From Muribaculaceae bacterium (GTDB taxonomy: Bacteria > Bacteroidota > Bacteroidia > Bacteroidales > Muribaculaceae), in NCBI GenBank assembly GCA_910573745.1, contig CAJSYI010000025.1, positions 1 through 39,521 of the forward strand: a stretch of 39,521 nucleotides of DNA, given 5' to 3'. Positions 15,837 through 23,125 of the stretch are shown here, piece by piece; the stretch's first letter is position 1; each line of letters starts with the position of its first letter. The notes under the pieces are model-generated. The model was not told the origin of the DNA and made no database searches. It saw nothing but the letters and a program-made list of their open reading frames with translations. The position numbers and the translations under genes were made by a program.

Positions 15837-16844
15837 TCAGTTGAAATATCGGAGCGAACGCCTTTGAATGAGGATGTAGATTATGACGGGTACGCCTATG
15901 ACTGGCGTGATGGCGTTTATGGGAAGCACGCCGCTGCTTCCGGGGATTGTGGTGAGCACGCTGCATGCGAGGGTCAGGGCCGCACCGCAGAGCATGGTGG
16001 CCGGTATGAGTATGGAGTGGTTCGATGTCTTGAATATCATTCGTGCTATGTGGGGAACCACTATTCCTATGAATCCGATCGGACCGCAGAAAGCGGTTAC
16101 GAATGCTGTAAGTATGCCGCTTAGGCAAAGAAGCAGGCTGCGCAAACGCTTGACGGAATAGCCCATATTGGCAGTGTATCTTTCGCCGAGAAGGAGTGCA
16201 TTGAGCGGTTTGATGAAGAGTGCAGATGAGAAAAGCGCAGCTGCAAGTACAGTGCAGAACAAAGGAAGCTCACTGGCCGTTACGCCGCCGAAACTGCCCA
16301 ACCCCCATACTACGAAAGACTTTACACCGTCGGCTGGTGCGAAGAAGTTCAGCAATGATATTACTGACGAGGCTAAATAGCTGAGCATTATTCCGGCGAT
16401 GAGCAGCATGGCCGAGCTTCGGAGTGATGACGAGAGGCCGAGCAGAAGGAGGATTACTGTGGCAGCCCCGGCTATTGCACCTGCGATTACAGATACATAC
16501 TGCAACGCTCCGGCAGAGGCAAGCGCCCCTCCTCCTAAAAGCATCACTATAGCCACTCCCATAGATGCGCCGGAACTCACTCCGAGAATCGACGGGCCGG
16601 CCAAAGGATTCTGGAAGGTTGTCTGAAGCATAAGGCCGGCAATTGAGAGCGACGCACCGGAAAGAAGTGCGGTCATGGCCATCGGCAGGCGTGATTCAAG
16701 CACAATCACCCGCCATACAGTATTTTCTGTATCTTTCCCCATAAGGATGCCAAGCACCTCCGTTGCCGGAATGTCTACGGCTCCTGTCATAAGCGCAACC
16801 ACGAAAAGAGCCAACGTGCCTAAGCCGATATAAACGAATCTCAT
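15837..16844 (-). CDS. FecCD-family ABC permease (iron-chelate/heme/cobalamin)
   Basis: A 335-residue inner-membrane permease with about ten hydrophobic helices, as in BtuC/FecD. Recognised features are the ESRLPMAMTALLSGASLSIA segment, TFQNPLAGPSILGVSSGAS (a strongly conserved FecCD block), and the ATPase-coupling region FCGPIGFIGIVVPHIAR. Two copies would form the channel with two ATPase subunits. It starts 21 bp after the binding-protein stop. FecCD permeases move corrinoids, heme or siderophores; no cobalamin riboswitch lies upstream, so vitamin B12 is not favoured over iron chelates on this evidence. Confidence 0.9.
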   Translation of the reverse strand: MRFVYIGLGTLALFVVALMTGAVDIPATEVLGILMGKDTENTVWRVIVLESRLPMAMTALLSGASLSIAGLMLQTTFQNPLAGPSILGVSSGASMGVAIVMLLGGGALASAGALQYVSVIAGAIAGAATVILLLLGLSSSLRSSAMLLIAGIMLSYLASSVISLLNFFAPADGVKSFVVWGLGSFGGVTASELPLFCTVLAAALFSSALFIKPLNALLLGERYTANMGYSVKRLRSLLLCLSGILTAFVTAFCGPIGFIGIVVPHIARMIFKTSNHSILIPATMLCGAALTLACSVLTTIPGSSGVLPINAITPVIGVPVIIYILIQRRSLRYFN

Positions 16845-16865
16845 CCCTGAAATTTATATGTGAAA

Positions 16866-17978
16866 TCAAGGCTTCATCTTATTGAAATATCTCATCTTGC
16901 CTTCTGCCTCAGGATGGAAGACGAGTATGTAGTCATTAAGCAGGAGTTCAGGATGATAGGGGAATTCCTCGAAAAGCTGGGTTTTCTTTGTGTCGGAATA
17001 GTATACGCCCCCATGTTCTACTGCCCGGAAATTGGCGTAACGGTTGTCCATACCCAACAACGTCTTTTTGTCAAGGTCGGTTCCGAAAAGTTTAAGAAGC
17101 CAAATGTCTGCGTTGTGGGCCTTCGCAAGCACTTCCTCATAGCTAAGATTGAGCGATCCGGCTGATTTGTCATCTGCCCATATGTACTTTCCGCCTGCAT
17201 CTTCTATTATTTTTGCCTGATAGCTTGCACCTCCGGGAAGATACCAAACACCTTGGTACATGTTTTCGACAAGCACTGAAGGTTTGGATTTATAGGCCGA
17301 TGCCGCTTGCTTAAGTTCCGTGTAAGATTTTTCGACCTCTTTGAATATTGAATCTGCCTTGGCTTCTGTATCGGTAAGGATTCCGAAAAGCCTTATCCAT
17401 TCGGCACGTGCAAGAGGATCGGTCTCGAAATTGTCGGTCATTCGGATTACAGGCACTCCGCACTTGTCGATGTTTTTCACGTCCATTCCGTCGTAGATGC
17501 TCAGGAATATGGCTTGAGGTTGCTGGGCGGTTATTTTCTCGAGAGATGGTCCTGAGGCCGGCCCGAGGTCGGCCACCGCACCGGATTTGAGACCTGCGGA
17601 TATTTCCGGTTGTTTGAAATAGCAGGCATCCACCACTCCTTTTACAACGTCAATCTTTCCGAGTTCGTCGAGCGGCCCTGCAAAGACAGACGAGAACACT
17701 ACAGCGTTGTCGATAGGCGTGCGCAGAAGCGTGCCTTTGGGCAGATTCTCCGGAACATTGACATCTTTGCCGACAAGTATATAGGTGGCATCTACGATTG
17801 TAGAGTCCTTTGGGTTCAAAACCTTGGCTAATTTGTAGCCGTTATGGTTTTCTATGCGTAGAAGCTTTGCGTGGCGTAAGATGTTGCCGCAGCTTTCATT
17901 GGCGGTGTCCCTATTGCCGCATGACGTTGCCACGATTATAAAAAGTAAAAACAATGATATGGAGAACGCCTTTTGCAT
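16866..17978 (-). CDS. Substrate-binding lipoprotein of an ABC importer (BtuF/FepB-like)
   Basis: A 370-residue lipoprotein. The signal peptide ends in a lipobox, VATSCGN, with the lipidated Cys at about residue 20. The rest matches a type III periplasmic binding protein (Peripla_BP_2) with two lobes joined by a long helix (KADSIFKEVEKSYTELKQAASAYK). It has the typical IEDAGGKYIWAD and IWLLKLFG strands. Bacteroidetes members are longer than E. coli BtuF, as here. Its ligand is probably a metal chelate, heme or corrinoid; the sequence does not decide. The gene begins 12 bp after hisS, so its expression is tied to the hisS promoter. Confidence 0.85.
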   Translation of the reverse strand: MQKAFSISLFLLFIIVATSCGNRDTANESCGNILRHAKLLRIENHNGYKLAKVLNPKDSTIVDATYILVGKDVNVPENLPKGTLLRTPIDNAVVFSSVFAGPLDELGKIDVVKGVVDACYFKQPEISAGLKSGAVADLGPASGPSLEKITAQQPQAIFLSIYDGMDVKNIDKCGVPVIRMTDNFETDPLARAEWIRLFGILTDTEAKADSIFKEVEKSYTELKQAASAYKSKPSVLVENMYQGVWYLPGGASYQAKIIEDAGGKYIWADDKSAGSLNLSYEEVLAKAHNADIWLLKLFGTDLDKKTLLGMDNRYANFRAVEHGGVYYSDTKKTQLFEEFPYHPELLLNDYILVFHPEAEGKMRYFNKMKP

Positions 17979-17990
17979 TTTAGATTCCGC

Positions 17991-19352
17991 TTATTTGAGT
18001 ATTTCAACAAGTTCTTGGGGCGTAACTGTGCGTTGTTCGCCTGAAGACATGTCCTTGAGTGCGACTGTGCCGTTTTTCATCTCATCGTCTCCTATTATTG
18101 CCACGAAAGGAATCTTCTCCGCGTCGGCGAGTCCCATCTGCTTTTTCATCTTCGCTTGGTCTGGGTAGAGTTGAGCCGGAATTCCAGCTTGGCGTAGTGT
18201 TTTGATGTGCTTTGCGGCAACTTCGGCTTCTTTGTCGCCGAAATTGATGAAAAGCACTTTCACAGAAGATGAAATCGTGGAGGGGAAAAGGTCGAGATGT
18301 GTAAGGACATCATAGATGCGGTCTGCACCGAAGCTGATTCCCACGCCCGAAAGGCCGTTCATGCCAAAGACTCCGGTGAGGTTGTCGTAACGTCCGCCGC
18401 CGGTTATGCTGCCTATTGCTACGTCCTTGGCTTTGACTTCGATGATTGTTCCGGTGTAATAGTTTAGTCCACGCGCAAGGGAGAAGTCCAGGTCGAGCTC
18501 GCATATGTGTCCACGGTCGTTGAAGGCGGTCATCACTGTCTTCAGTTCCTCCACGCCCTTTAGTCCTGTCTCGGAGTCCTTAAGCACATCGGCCACTACT
18601 GCCATCTTTTGCTCGTTGGAGCCGCTGAGCGTAAGCAACGGACGTAAGGTTTCAATTGCCTTCTCCGGAATGCCTTTCGAGCGCAGCTCCTCGTTTACGT
18701 TGTCGATTCCTATCTTGTCTATTTTGTCAATGGCTACGGTTATGTCTGCGATTTTGTCCGGTTCTCCTATGGCTTCTGCTATTCCGGAAAGCACCTTGCG
18801 GTTGTTGAGTTTCAGTTGGACATTTATGTTCAGGCGAGAGAACACGAAATCTATGAGTTCAAGAAGCTCCACTTCGTTCATCAGGGATTCTGAACCCACC
18901 ACGTCGGCGTCGCATTGGTAAAACTCCCTGTAACGCCCCTTTTGCGGGCGGTCGGCGCGCCATACAGGCTGTATCTGGAAACGCTTGAAAGGCATCTGCA
19001 GATCATTCCGATGCTGGACTACGTATCTGGCGAAAGGCACGGTCAGGTCGTAGCGCAATCCCTTTTCACATAATGCGGAAGCGAGTTTTGTAGTGTTGCG
19101 ACCGGTGATTTCCTCGTCTGATACGTTTTTCAGGAAGTCGCCGGAATTAAGTATTTTAAAGAGCAGCTTGTCTCCTTCCTCTCCATATTTTCCCATTAGG
19201 GTAGAAAGGTTCTCCATAGCAGGAGTCTCAATCTGTTTATATCCGAAAAGGCGGAAAGACTCTCGGATGGTGTCGAATATATAATTGCGTCGTGCCGTCT
19301 CTTCTGGAGAGAAATCACGTGTGCCTTTGGGTATGCTTGGTTTTTGTGCCAT
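17991..19352 (-). CDS. hisS: Histidyl-tRNA synthetase
   Basis: A 453-residue class II aminoacyl-tRNA synthetase that charges tRNA-His. Motif 1 region is around [21 protein letters not shown], motif 2 contains [23 protein letters not shown], and the HisRS signatures [13 protein letters not shown] and [13 protein letters not shown] are intact. The C-terminal anticodon-binding domain starts near [13 protein letters not shown] chose [14 protein letters not shown] as start: upstream codons add 36 residues with no family resemblance, and the promoter at 19379-19410 lies within them. It heads an operon with an ABC importer, which is an unusual partnership. Confidence 0.95.
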   Translation of the reverse strand: MAQKPSIPKGTRDFSPEETARRNYIFDTIRESFRLFGYKQIETPAMENLSTLMGKYGEEGDKLLFKILNSGDFLKNVSDEEITGRNTTKLASALCEKGLRYDLTVPFARYVVQHRNDLQMPFKRFQIQPVWRADRPQKGRYREFYQCDADVVGSESLMNEVELLELIDFVFSRLNINVQLKLNNRKVLSGIAEAIGEPDKIADITVAIDKIDKIGIDNVNEELRSKGIPEKAIETLRPLLTLSGSNEQKMAVVADVLKDSETGLKGVEELKTVMTAFNDRGHICELDLDFSLARGLNYYTGTIIEVKAKDVAIGSITGGGRYDNLTGVFGMNGLSGVGISFGADRIYDVLTHLDLFPSTISSSVKVLFINFGDKEAEVAAKHIKTLRQAGIPAQLYPDQAKMKKQMGLADAEKIPFVAIIGDDEMKNGTVALKDMSSGEQRTVTPQELVEILK

Positions 19353-19378
19353 AGATTCAGGTTTTATGTTTAAGAATG

Positions 19379-19410
19379 CAAAGGTAGCTAAAAACCGCCG
19401 CATCCGCAAA
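19379..19410 (-). promoter_or_regulatory. Promoter of the hisS-ABC transporter operon
   Basis: The minus strand reads TTTG (19407-19410), 20 nt, TACCTTTG (19379-19386). This is a full match to the Bacteroidetes consensus and implies a leader of roughly 20 nt. Confidence 0.8.
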
Positions 19411-19463
19411 ACTACGGGAATGTTTGGATTTTTCTTCTGGGTTTTACAGGCAGTTTCCAAAAG

Positions 19464-19512
19464 TTTAAGCCGCCCGATACAGGATTCATTAATCCAATTC
19501 GGGTGGCTTAAA
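19464..19512 (-). terminator. Nested hairpin after the clpC operon
   Basis: A 14-bp outer stem (TTTAAGCCGCCCGA at 19464-19477 with TCGGGTGGCTTAAA at 19499-19512, one mismatch) encloses an inner GGATT-CATT-AATCC stem (19482-19495). It lies 39 bp past the last gene of the clpC operon. The T-run on the minus strand is poor (AAACTTTTGG), so it may act as a 3' stability structure as well as a terminator. Confidence 0.55.
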
Positions 19513-19550
19513 TAAGGGCTTTTTCACACGTGCCTAAATCATTCTTATCG

Positions 19551-19799
19551 TCAATAGGATGCTGCGACTTCTTCGATGGAGGATTCGGCAGGAATCCAGC
19601 GTCCGGGTTCTGACGGGCTCATCTCTACCAGATCCATTAAATCGTAATAGTCAAGCTCATGATCCGTTTCTTCGTCAACGATTCTGACGGACTTGTCGGC
19701 TGGGTTTATCTCCAGCATGGCATTGTCGGAGTATGCTCCGTCGTTGGCCGCAAAATCTTCTACAGCCTCGAATATGCTTTTTTTAAGATTGTCATTCAT
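19551..19799 (-). CDS. Small acidic conserved protein of unknown function
   Basis: An 82-residue, strongly acidic protein with no signal peptide or membrane segment. I recognise no named family. It starts with an amphipathic helix (LKKSIFEAVEDFAAND) and continues with two short strands (AMLEINPADKSVRIVD) and a DELDYYDLMDL-like acidic helix region. The ATG is 1 bp after the stop of the phosphoesterase gene (TAAAATG), so translation is coupled. The position at the end of the clpC operon could fit an adaptor or regulator, but that is speculation. Confidence 0.75.
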   Translation of the reverse strand: MNDNLKKSIFEAVEDFAANDGAYSDNAMLEINPADKSVRIVDEETDHELDYYDLMDLVEMSPSEPGRWIPAESSIEEVAASY

Positions 19800-19800
19800 T

Positions 19801-20304
19801 TTATGTCGTTTTTCTGTTAGAGAGTTCTATTATCTCGCAGTCGCGCATATCACAGCCGTCTATCACGAGTTTGATGAGAGTGCGCTGCGAATGCCATCCT
19901 TGTTGTCCTGCCGCACCGGGGTTTATATGCAGCAGCTGAAGTTCACGGTCGTAGATGACTTTCAGTATGTGGGAGTGTCCGTCTACCATAAGGTTGATTC
20001 CGTTTTTTTTCAAAAGCGTCTTCATCCCTTTGGCCCAACGACCGGGATAGCCGCCGATATGGGTAAGGAGTACACTTATGTTCTCGCAATCAAAAATCTC
20101 CGTTTCAGCGAGTTTGCGCCTCACTATGCCGTGGTCAATATTGCCGCATACGGCTCTGACCGTACAAATCTCGGCTAACTGTTCGATGATGGAATAGTCC
20201 CCGATGTCGCCGGCGTGCCATATCTCGTCGCAGTCGGCAAAATATGAAGCGTACCGGTTGTCCCAGTATCCGTGAGTGTCGCTAAGGATTCCTATGCGTT
20301 TCAC
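19801..20304 (-). CDS. YfcE/MJ0936-type metallophosphoesterase
   Basis: A 167-residue calcineurin-like phosphodiesterase with two-metal ligands in GILSDTHGYWDNR, EIWHAGDIGD, VCGNIDHG, LLTHIGGYPGRW and VDGHSHILKV. The family cleaves phosphodiesters in small molecules; the natural substrate is usually unknown. The start is a GTG whose bases overlap the clpC TGA stop (GTGA), and no better ATG is available since the first metal motif begins at residue 6. It is the middle gene of a clpC operon. Confidence 0.88.
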   Translation of the reverse strand: MKRIGILSDTHGYWDNRYASYFADCDEIWHAGDIGDYSIIEQLAEICTVRAVCGNIDHGIVRRKLAETEIFDCENISVLLTHIGGYPGRWAKGMKTLLKKNGINLMVDGHSHILKVIYDRELQLLHINPGAAGQQGWHSQRTLIKLVIDGCDMRDCEIIELSNRKTT

Positions 20305-22874
20305 TGTTCTCCGTTGCTGGTGTCGTCTATGTCTTCGATGCCCTTATAGCTGAAAGTCAAAGCATCGCCACCATCCTTGTATGATACTTCAATTGTACCT
20401 CCGATTTTTCCTTCTGCGTTGAGGTTGAGCATAAGTTCAGCAAGTTCATCCTCCAGATACTTCTGTATGGCGCGCTTCAGCGGACGTGCTCCGAAGTTCT
20501 TGTCATAGCCTTTGTTGGCAATGAAATCCTTCGATTCCGGCGAAAGGTTCAGTTCAAAACCGAGTTTGCGCACGCGAGAGAAGAAATCCCGGAGCTCGAT
20601 GTCTATGATTCCGAATATGTCTTCACGTTCAAGCTGGTCAAACATTATGATGTCGTCTACACGGTTGAGGAATTCAGGAGAGAACGCTTTGTTCAATGCT
20701 TTTGAAATCACCCCGTGGGCTTTTTCCTTGTCGCTTCCACCTGTGTTGAATCCTACTCCAGAACCGAAATCTTTCAGCTGACGGGAGCCGATGTTGCTCG
20801 TCATAATCAGGATTGTGTTCTTGAAGTCTATCTTGCGTCCGAGAGAGTCGGTGAGGCGACCTTCGTCCATCACTTGGAGAAGGATGTTGAACACGTCGGG
20901 ATGCGCTTTCTCGATTTCATCAAGAAGCACGACACTATAGGGCCGCCGACGCACCTTTTCCGTAAGCTGTCCTCCTTCTTCATATCCGACATATCCCGGA
21001 GGTGCGCCTACAAGACGACTTACAGTGAACTTCTCCATGAATTCGCTCATGTCCACGCGGATAAGGGCATCGGAAGAATCAAAGAGGTATTCTGCAATCT
21101 TCTTCGCAAGCAAAGTCTTGCCGACGCCCGTCGGGCCAAGGAACATGAATGTACCTATTGGTTTGTTGGCATCTTTCAGACCGACACGGTTGCGCTGAAT
21201 CGCTTTGACGGTCTTCTTGATTGCATCGTCCTGACCGATTACTGAACCGCGCAACGCATCGCCCATCTTCAAAAGACGGCTTCCTTCAGCTTGCGCGATA
21301 CGTTGGGTCGGTACTCCGGTCATCATCGCTACCACCTCGGCCACTTTCTCGTCGTCAACTTCCCGCCGCTCGTTGTCAAGACGGGCCTCCCATTCTTTTT
21401 TCAGTTTCTCAAGATGCAGTTTCTCCTCTTCACCTTTGTTGCGGAGATGGATGGCGAGCTCAAAGTTCTGGGTCTTTACCGCGTCGAGCTTGGCCTCGTT
21501 GGTTGCGTCAAGTTCCTTTTCGAGTTTCTCGATTTCCTCCGGCACGATGATGTTTGAGATGTGCACACGTGAGCCGGCCTCGTCAAGCGCATCAAGGGCC
21601 TTGTCGGGAAAATTGCGGTCGCTTACATAGCGTCCGGTAAGGTTCACGCAAGCCTGAAGAGCCTCATCGGTGTAGAACACATTGTGATGGTCTTCATATT
21701 TTTCCTTTACCTGACGAAGAATCTCAAGAGTGTCTTCCGGAGAGGTGGGTTCGACGATTACTTTCTGGAATCTCCGTTCCAGCGCGCCGTCCTTCTCTAT
21801 GTTCTGCCTGTATTCGTCAAGCGTAGTGGCTCCGATGCACTGTATCTCACCTCGCGCAAGGGCAGGCTTAAGCATATTTGCGGCATCCATCTGCCCTGGG
21901 GCATTGCCTGCACCGACGATGTTGTGTATCTCATCGATGAAAAGGATTATGTCTGGATTCTTGGTCAACTCATCGAACACCGCTTTTATGCGTTCCTCGA
22001 ACTGTCCACGGTATTTGGTTCCGGCCACCATTCCGGCCATGTCGAGGCTTATCACCCGTTTGCCGAAAAGTATGCGGCTCACCTTCCGCTGAATGATTCT
22101 GAGCGCAAGCCCTTCAACTATTGCGGATTTGCCTACACCTGGTTCGCCGATAAGCACAGGGTTGTTCTTTTTACGTCGGGAAAGAATCTGTGCAAGTCGT
22201 TCGATTTCGTTTTCCCTGCCTACTACAGGGTCGAGCCGGCCTTCGGAAGCGGCCTTGGTCATGTCGAACCCGAACTTGTCGAGTGCCGGAGTGTCAGAAC
22301 CGGAGTTTTTTCCGCTTTTGCCTGACGCGGCAGCGCTTTGGCGGTGCTGCGTAGAAGAGCCTGACAATACGGAGTCGTCGTCTTCGTCATCTTCTTCCGA
22401 AGCGAAATCCTTGTTCCCGCGAGGTTCTTGGTTAAGCATCTGTATGGAAATGTCGAAGTTCAGATACTCTTCCTTGATTTTACGCAGGAAATCGCTGTCC
22501 ATGGCTCTGCTGTCATGAATAAGCGCAAGAAGGAGATGTTCGCCCTGAATGCTGTGCGAGTTCATTTTCCTGGCCTCAGAAGTCGCGAGCTGGAGATGGC
22601 GTATTGCCGAAAGTGCGATTTTATATTGTTTCTCGAAAAGAGTGGTTGCCTCTCCTGAAGGGACTTGATTTGTGAGATGACGCTCAATGTCGGCTTCCAT
22701 TTTGTTTGTGTCGATATTGAGCTGACTCATTATTTTGAAAACCGTGCTGTTACGGTCGCGCAGCGAACCAAGCAAAAAATGCTCGGAAACTATCATCGGT
22801 GAATTGAAACGGTCGGCTTCGGCCTGCGCCATTTCAAGAACACCGTTGAACTGCTGTGAAAAGTCATTTCTCAT
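20301..22874 (-). CDS. clpC: Clp protease ATPase ClpC
   Basis: An 857-residue class I Clp/Hsp100 unfoldase that feeds substrates to ClpP. Two N-terminal repeats (about 1-145) precede an acidic and Ser/Gly-rich linker ([17 protein letters not shown]). AAA-1 has Walker [11 protein letters not shown] and Walker [11 protein letters not shown] short middle domain has the UVR-like element typical of ClpC rather than ClpB, and AAA-2 has [10 protein letters not shown] and [17 protein letters not shown] chose the ATG of [12 protein letters not shown], which has AAGGAAAC upstream as a ribosome site; the longer frame adds 23 unrelated residues. A consensus sigma-54 promoter lies 65-82 bp upstream. Confidence 0.95.
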   Translation of the reverse strand: MRNDFSQQFNGVLEMAQAEADRFNSPMIVSEHFLLGSLRDRNSTVFKIMSQLNIDTNKMEADIERHLTNQVPSGEATTLFEKQYKIALSAIRHLQLATSEARKMNSHSIQGEHLLLALIHDSRAMDSDFLRKIKEEYLNFDISIQMLNQEPRGNKDFASEEDDEDDDSVLSGSSTQHRQSAAASGKSGKNSGSDTPALDKFGFDMTKAASEGRLDPVVGRENEIERLAQILSRRKKNNPVLIGEPGVGKSAIVEGLALRIIQRKVSRILFGKRVISLDMAGMVAGTKYRGQFEERIKAVFDELTKNPDIILFIDEIHNIVGAGNAPGQMDAANMLKPALARGEIQCIGATTLDEYRQNIEKDGALERRFQKVIVEPTSPEDTLEILRQVKEKYEDHHNVFYTDEALQACVNLTGRYVSDRNFPDKALDALDEAGSRVHISNIIVPEEIEKLEKELDATNEAKLDAVKTQNFELAIHLRNKGEEEKLHLEKLKKEWEARLDNERREVDDEKVAEVVAMMTGVPTQRIAQAEGSRLLKMGDALRGSVIGQDDAIKKTVKAIQRNRVGLKDANKPIGTFMFLGPTGVGKTLLAKKIAEYLFDSSDALIRVDMSEFMEKFTVSRLVGAPPGYVGYEEGGQLTEKVRRRPYSVVLLDEIEKAHPDVFNILLQVMDEGRLTDSLGRKIDFKNTILIMTSNIGSRQLKDFGSGVGFNTGGSDKEKAHGVISKALNKAFSPEFLNRVDDIIMFDQLEREDIFGIIDIELRDFFSRVRKLGFELNLSPESKDFIANKGYDKNFGARPLKRAIQKYLEDELAELMLNLNAEGKIGGTIEVSYKDGGDALTFSYKGIEDIDDTSNGEQ

Positions 22875-22938
22875 TTGGTTTCCTTTTTCTACTGGATAGA
22901 ATGCTTTTAGCGTCGTTATTGTTTTTCGGGACATTCTT

Positions 22939-22956
22939 TGCAATTACCGTGCCAAC
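22939..22956 (-). promoter_or_regulatory. Consensus sigma-54 promoter facing clpC
   Basis: The minus strand reads TTGGCACGGTAATTGCA, which has the -24 GG and -12 GC dinucleotides with exactly 10 nt between them and the flanking TTGGCACG-N4-TTGCA consensus in full. The predicted start is near 22928, leaving a leader of about 54 nt. No TAnnTTTG box was found in this upstream region. Function depends on an rpoN gene and an enhancer-binding protein elsewhere in the genome. Confidence 0.65.
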
Positions 22957-23011
22957 TTTATTGCTCGTGCCGCAGGTTTACATTTTTATACTTCAGTTTT
23001 GATTTTTTGTA

Positions 23012-23022
23012 TATTGACAATA
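23012..23022. promoter_or_regulatory. Palindrome TATTGaCAATA between two sigma-54-like promoters
   Basis: A perfect 11-bp palindrome with one central base, located about 56 bp from the clpC -24 box and 40 bp from the htpG -24-like box. It could be a binding site for an enhancer-binding protein or a repressor. Short palindromes arise by chance in A/T-rich gaps, so confidence is low. Confidence 0.3.
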
Positions 23023-23061
23023 AAGAAGATTCAAAGAGCAGTTGTTATACCGATATTGGAT

Positions 23062-23078
23062 TTGGCACGCTTTTTGAT
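23062..23078 (+). promoter_or_regulatory. Sigma-54-like promoter facing htpG
   Basis: TTGGCACGCTTTTTGAT has the -24 GG, the full TTGGCACG block and correct 10-nt spacing, but GA instead of GC at -12. It would start transcription near 23089, about 37 nt ahead of the htpG ATG. No TAnnTTTG box is present in the gap for this strand. Confidence 0.45.
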
Positions 23079-23125
23079 TTGTGCAGAATGACTGAAAATT
23101 TGATAATTCCAAAAACAGATAAATT

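Noticed and set aside
15835..16128. Long N-terminal extension of the ABC ATPase frame
   Set aside because: The extension is Arg/His-rich, lies within the permease gene in another frame, and has no ABC similarity; the ATG at 15834 fits the family start.
16866..17978. Cobalamin riboswitch or firm assignment as BtuF
   Set aside because: The gap to hisS is 12 bp, so no riboswitch fits, and ligand-specific residues are not readable; the substrate is left open.
19353..19460. 36-codon N-terminal extension of hisS
   Set aside because: The region contains an ideal promoter, and HisRS proteins begin at the KGTRDF segment.
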